This document shows positions 5,549 to 7,240 of a stretch of 7,240 nt of DNA, one piece after another (the first letter of the stretch is position 1; each line of letters begins with the position of its first letter). The stretch is from Candidatus Aciduliprofundum sp. (lineage in GTDB: Archaea > Thermoplasmatota > Thermoplasmata > Thermoplasmatales > Aciduliprofundaceae): the NCBI GenBank assembly GCA_015523135.1, contig WAKY01000100.1, positions 1-7,240 on the forward strand, given 5' to 3'. The translations under genes and the position numbers were made by a program. Below the pieces are notes generated by a model that made no database searches, was not told where the DNA came from, and worked only from the letters and a program-made list of their open reading frames with translations.

Positions 5549-6824
5549 ATTCTGCTATAGGATCTGCTACCCAGCCCATAAAGAATATGGCACCTGTTTT
5601 CCTATCTTGAATCGTGAAAAAGAATGGGTGATTAGCATTAAAATCTACTATTGGAAAAGGTGAAGCCGCTGATGACTGAGGAATTGCAGTTGCGGCAGCC
5701 GCTTCAGTGCCATTCTCATTAACAGAAATATAGGTCTTGTGATAAACATCCTCTGCATATATCCCTCTGTATGGGAAAACACCAGTTAAATCTGCAGAAG
5801 AGGTAAACACGCTCTTTAGACCCATTCTTTCTAGAGGTTTCTTAATTTTGTAGTTTGCATGAATCTCAAATTTAGGTAGTGAGAGGTTTGCATCTACATA
5901 CTTCAAGCTCTGCCTCCAAGCCATAATCTTATCAATGTTGATATTTAAAGCCCCATGCTTTGGTAGCACAATGAGCATAGATAGACTACAGTTTCTGTAT
6001 GGTAGCTCTAAAATCTGAGCATCTTTATCCTCTGTATATTGGAGATTCTGGTACATATGCATCATATCCACTATAACTTTACCCTCAGGCGTGTAAAAGG
6101 ACCCCGAACTTATTTCCCACTCCCTGAATATGTATCTCCAGATGGCACGGAAATATATTGCGTTGGTTAATACAGCTATAGTTTCTGGGGTTATGCTTCC
6201 CTGAGGAAGCAGATTCTTTATTTTTCCATTTGTGTAATTTTCAGCCCAAGAATTTATTATGCTCCTAGCTTTTTCTGCATTTCCAAAATTCAAGTATTGA
6301 AAATATGCATTGTAATAATCTTGCAGAATTTGCACATAGCTATTATTTATATCAGAACCTTCTTGGGCCCATAGAGCGTTGGCAATGCTTAGTGTATAAT
6401 TCTCTGTGTGATTTTCAAATTTCTCAATAAACCAATGTATGTTCTCCTCCAATATCGTCCTATTTTCTGGGAGATACATCACATTTCTCATTTCTTTCGC
6501 AGTATTTCCCCTTGCTCCTTCATAGAGCATCGCTAATGCGAGCCAAATGCTCAGGGGCGAAATTACTGTGTTGTTGCTCACATTGAATATCTGGGAGAAA
6601 AGAGCTAATCCAAAGTTACCTGAGGCAAGGGCAACATTTCTTAGATTCTCCTCATTTACCCCTCCATTATTCCAACTTAAATTGAGATTTTGCGAATGCA
6701 GGTTTATCTTTGGAGTAGGAACATAATTCTCCTTTGGGGTTATAAGCACTTGAAATACAAAGGCGCCTATAATTACTGCGATTATAATCAAAGTAAGCAC
6801 GGCAGATAATTTCCTCATTTTCAT
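5547..6824 (-). CDS. Serpin-family protease inhibitor with N-terminal membrane anchor or signal
   Basis: Serpins trap serine (sometimes cysteine) proteases as covalent complexes after their reactive loop is cut. The 425-residue product has a basic N terminus and one hydrophobic segment at residues 7-28 without an obvious cleavage site, so it is probably exported and anchored outside the membrane. The serpin domain begins near residue 60: NNTVISPLSIWLALAMLYEGARGNT (84-108), LTNAIYFRAIW (219-229), LSMLIVLPKHG (281-291), NLSLPKFEI (313-321) and the C-terminal FNANHPFFFTIQDRKTGAIF region (395-414). The hinge NENGTEAAAATA (369-380), with small residues P15-P8, indicates an inhibitory serpin. Counting as in antithrombin (same loop length), P1-P1' is Ala386-Ala387, suggesting elastase- or subtilisin-like targets. 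Eleven N-x-S/T sequons fit an extracellular glycoprotein. There is one Cys (279), so no disulfide within the chain. No SD precedes the ATG; see the leaderless promoter entry. M3 (6818) is an alternative start. Confidence 0.96.
   Translation of the reverse strand: MKMRKLSAVLTLIIIAVIIGAFVFQVLITPKENYVPTPKINLHSQNLNLSWNNGGVNEENLRNVALASGNFGLALFSQIFNVSNNTVISPLSIWLALAMLYEGARGNTAKEMRNVMYLPENRTILEENIHWFIEKFENHTENYTLSIANALWAQEGSDINNSYVQILQDYYNAYFQYLNFGNAEKARSIINSWAENYTNGKIKNLLPQGSITPETIAVLTNAIYFRAIWRYIFREWEISSGSFYTPEGKVIVDMMHMYQNLQYTEDKDAQILELPYRNCSLSMLIVLPKHGALNINIDKIMAWRQSLKYVDANLSLPKFEIHANYKIKKPLERMGLKSVFTSSADLTGVFPYRGIYAEDVYHKTYISVNENGTEAAAATAIPQSSAASPFPIVDFNANHPFFFTIQDRKTGAIFFMGWVADPIAE
5655..5717 (-). 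other. Serpin hinge and reactive centre loop coding segment
   Basis: Encodes Glu370 (P17) to about P5' (Pro390 region). The hinge is ENGTEAAAATA, then IPQSS-A|A-SPFP, the bar marking the predicted scissile bond Ala386-Ala387. The distance from the P15 Gly to the conserved HPF motif equals that of antithrombin, which is the basis for P1; an error of one residue either way is possible but would still give Ser or Ala. Pro at P5 and Pro at P3' are notable. Confidence 0.7.
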
Positions 6825-6825
6825 A

Positions 6826-6837
6826 GGATACTTATCC
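6826..6837. promoter_or_regulatory. Short dyad just upstream of the serpin start, possible operator
   Basis: GGATA-CT-TATCC is a perfect five-base inverted repeat with a two-base centre, lying 2-13 bases before the serpin ATG, between the TATA-like box and the predicted transcription start. The position would suit a repressor site. The centre is too short for a good RNA hairpin. Half-sites of five bases arise by chance fairly often, so this is tentative. Confidence 0.3.
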
Positions 6838-6845
6838 GAATTATT

Positions 6846-7240
6846 CTATTTAACACCTTTGTTAAATCTCTTTTCGCAAATCTCTCTAGCAGGACATTGA
6901 GAGCATTTCTCCCTCCTGCAAAATTTTCCTATCTGGGCTAGGGCTAGCATTGACTCAAATTTTGCATACTCCAAATCCTGTAGATTTTCTTTCCAGTAAT
7001 TCTCAATATCCCTAATGCCCAAATTCTTAGCGGCTAATCTTGCAAGGGGCGTTGGATAGGGCCTTGCCTTATCCCAAATTTCTATCATTTCTCTTAAAAA
7101 TATACCCACGGTGGTATCTCCTATTCCCTTTGCCAATGATTTCAATTTCAATACGAGATCTTTAAAATCTTTGGCATTTCTATGTATATCATTCAAATTT
7201 TCCTTGCTCAAATTCTTTGCAAGCTCTAAAAGCTTGTCTG
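6846..7240 (-). CDS. Endonuclease III-like (HhH-GPD superfamily) Fe-S protein, 5' end outside the window
   Basis: C-terminal part of a protein resembling the Nth/MutY DNA glycosylase superfamily. The frame stays open to the window edge; the TTG at 7211 is probably internal, since in-frame codons beyond it read DKLLELAKN without a stop. Numbering from that TTG, a helix-hairpin-helix-like LAKGIGDTTVGIFLREM lies at 26-42, RPYPTPLARLAAKNLGI at 50-66, and a four-cysteine cluster at Cys98, Cys103, Cys106 and Cys112 (C-x4-C-x2-C-x5-C), close to the Nth 4Fe-4S loop C-x6-C-x2-C-x5-C. By motif alignment the Nth catalytic Lys (in GVGRKTA) is Thr33 and the catalytic Asp (in VDTH) is Pro53, so normal glycosylase/lyase chemistry is doubtful. 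The serpin follows by 21 bases. The N-terminal part, needed to name a subfamily, is missing. Confidence 0.75.
   Translation of the reverse strand, partial: DKLLELAKNLSKENLNDIHRNAKDFKDLVLKLKSLAKGIGDTTVGIFLREMIEIWDKARPYPTPLARLAAKNLGIRDIENYWKENLQDLEYAKFESMLALAQIGKFCRREKCSQCPAREICEKRFNKGVK
6847..6857 (-). promoter_or_regulatory. Likely promoter of the serpin gene (leaderless)
   Basis: On the minus strand GGTG (6854-6857) precedes TTAAATA (6847-6853). The TATA centre at 6850 is 26 bases from the A of the serpin ATG at 6824, the canonical archaeal distance to the transcription start. Together with the lack of an SD before that ATG, this predicts a leaderless serpin mRNA. The box overlaps the last codons and the start of the TAG stop of the upstream Fe-S protein gene. 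Confidence 0.5.

Noticed and set aside
7209..7211. TTG as the start of the Fe-S protein
   Set aside because: The frame continues open to the window edge, no SD is visible before it, and the superfamily needs a longer N-terminal part.
1..7240. CRISPR array, tRNA, rRNA, insertion sequence or phage module
   Set aside because: No regularly spaced repeats, no cloverleaf-like or rRNA-like sequence, and no transposase or phage gene seen on either strand by eye.

Overview
The window looks like chromosomal DNA of a thermophilic euryarchaeon. The first genes follow the archaeal ribosomal-protein order enolase, uS2 (rpsB), MEMO. Arginine is mostly AGA/AGG and isoleucine is often ATA. The promoters I can see are TATA-type with purine-rich upstream elements. 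Peptidase and serpin content, A+T-rich DNA and gene order make a peptide-fermenting vent archaeon of the Aciduliprofundum (DHVE2) type my best guess. That genus-level guess is inference, not proof.

Left half (+ strand, 1-3958): the 3' part of enolase, cut by the window edge, is followed within 2 bases by rpsB. The MEMO gene overlaps rpsB by 4 bases (ATGA). These three form one tightly coupled transcription unit. After a short intergenic stretch with its own TATA box and a strong Shine-Dalgarno (SD) site comes an M18-family metallo-aminopeptidase. It ends in an oligo-T tract that probably terminates transcription.

Right half (- strand, 3963-7240, read right to left): the C-terminal part of an endonuclease III-like (HhH-GPD) Fe-S protein cut by the window edge, a membrane-anchored serpin, moaC, moaB and an unrecognised polytopic membrane protein. 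The last three are joined by 4-base overlaps (GTGA or a nearby ATG, then ATGA). The serpin follows its neighbour by 21 bases and precedes moaC by 17. A TATA-like box in the tail of the upstream gene, spaced about 26 bases from the serpin ATG, suggests that the serpin has its own leaderless promoter.

Functionally the window mixes central metabolism and translation (enolase, uS2), peptide breakdown (M18 aminopeptidase), protease control at the cell surface (serpin), molybdenum/tungsten cofactor synthesis (MoaC, MoaB) and a DNA-repair-like protein. The two halves converge with only 4 bases between stop codons. No tRNA, rRNA, CRISPR array, insertion sequence or long repeat was seen, and there is no gene-free stretch over 60 bases. 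I found no clear new multi-gene system. The points most worth a second look are the heavily sequon-marked serpin with a glycosylation sequon in its hinge, the glycosylase-like protein lacking both usual catalytic residues, and the unknown membrane protein coupled to moaB.
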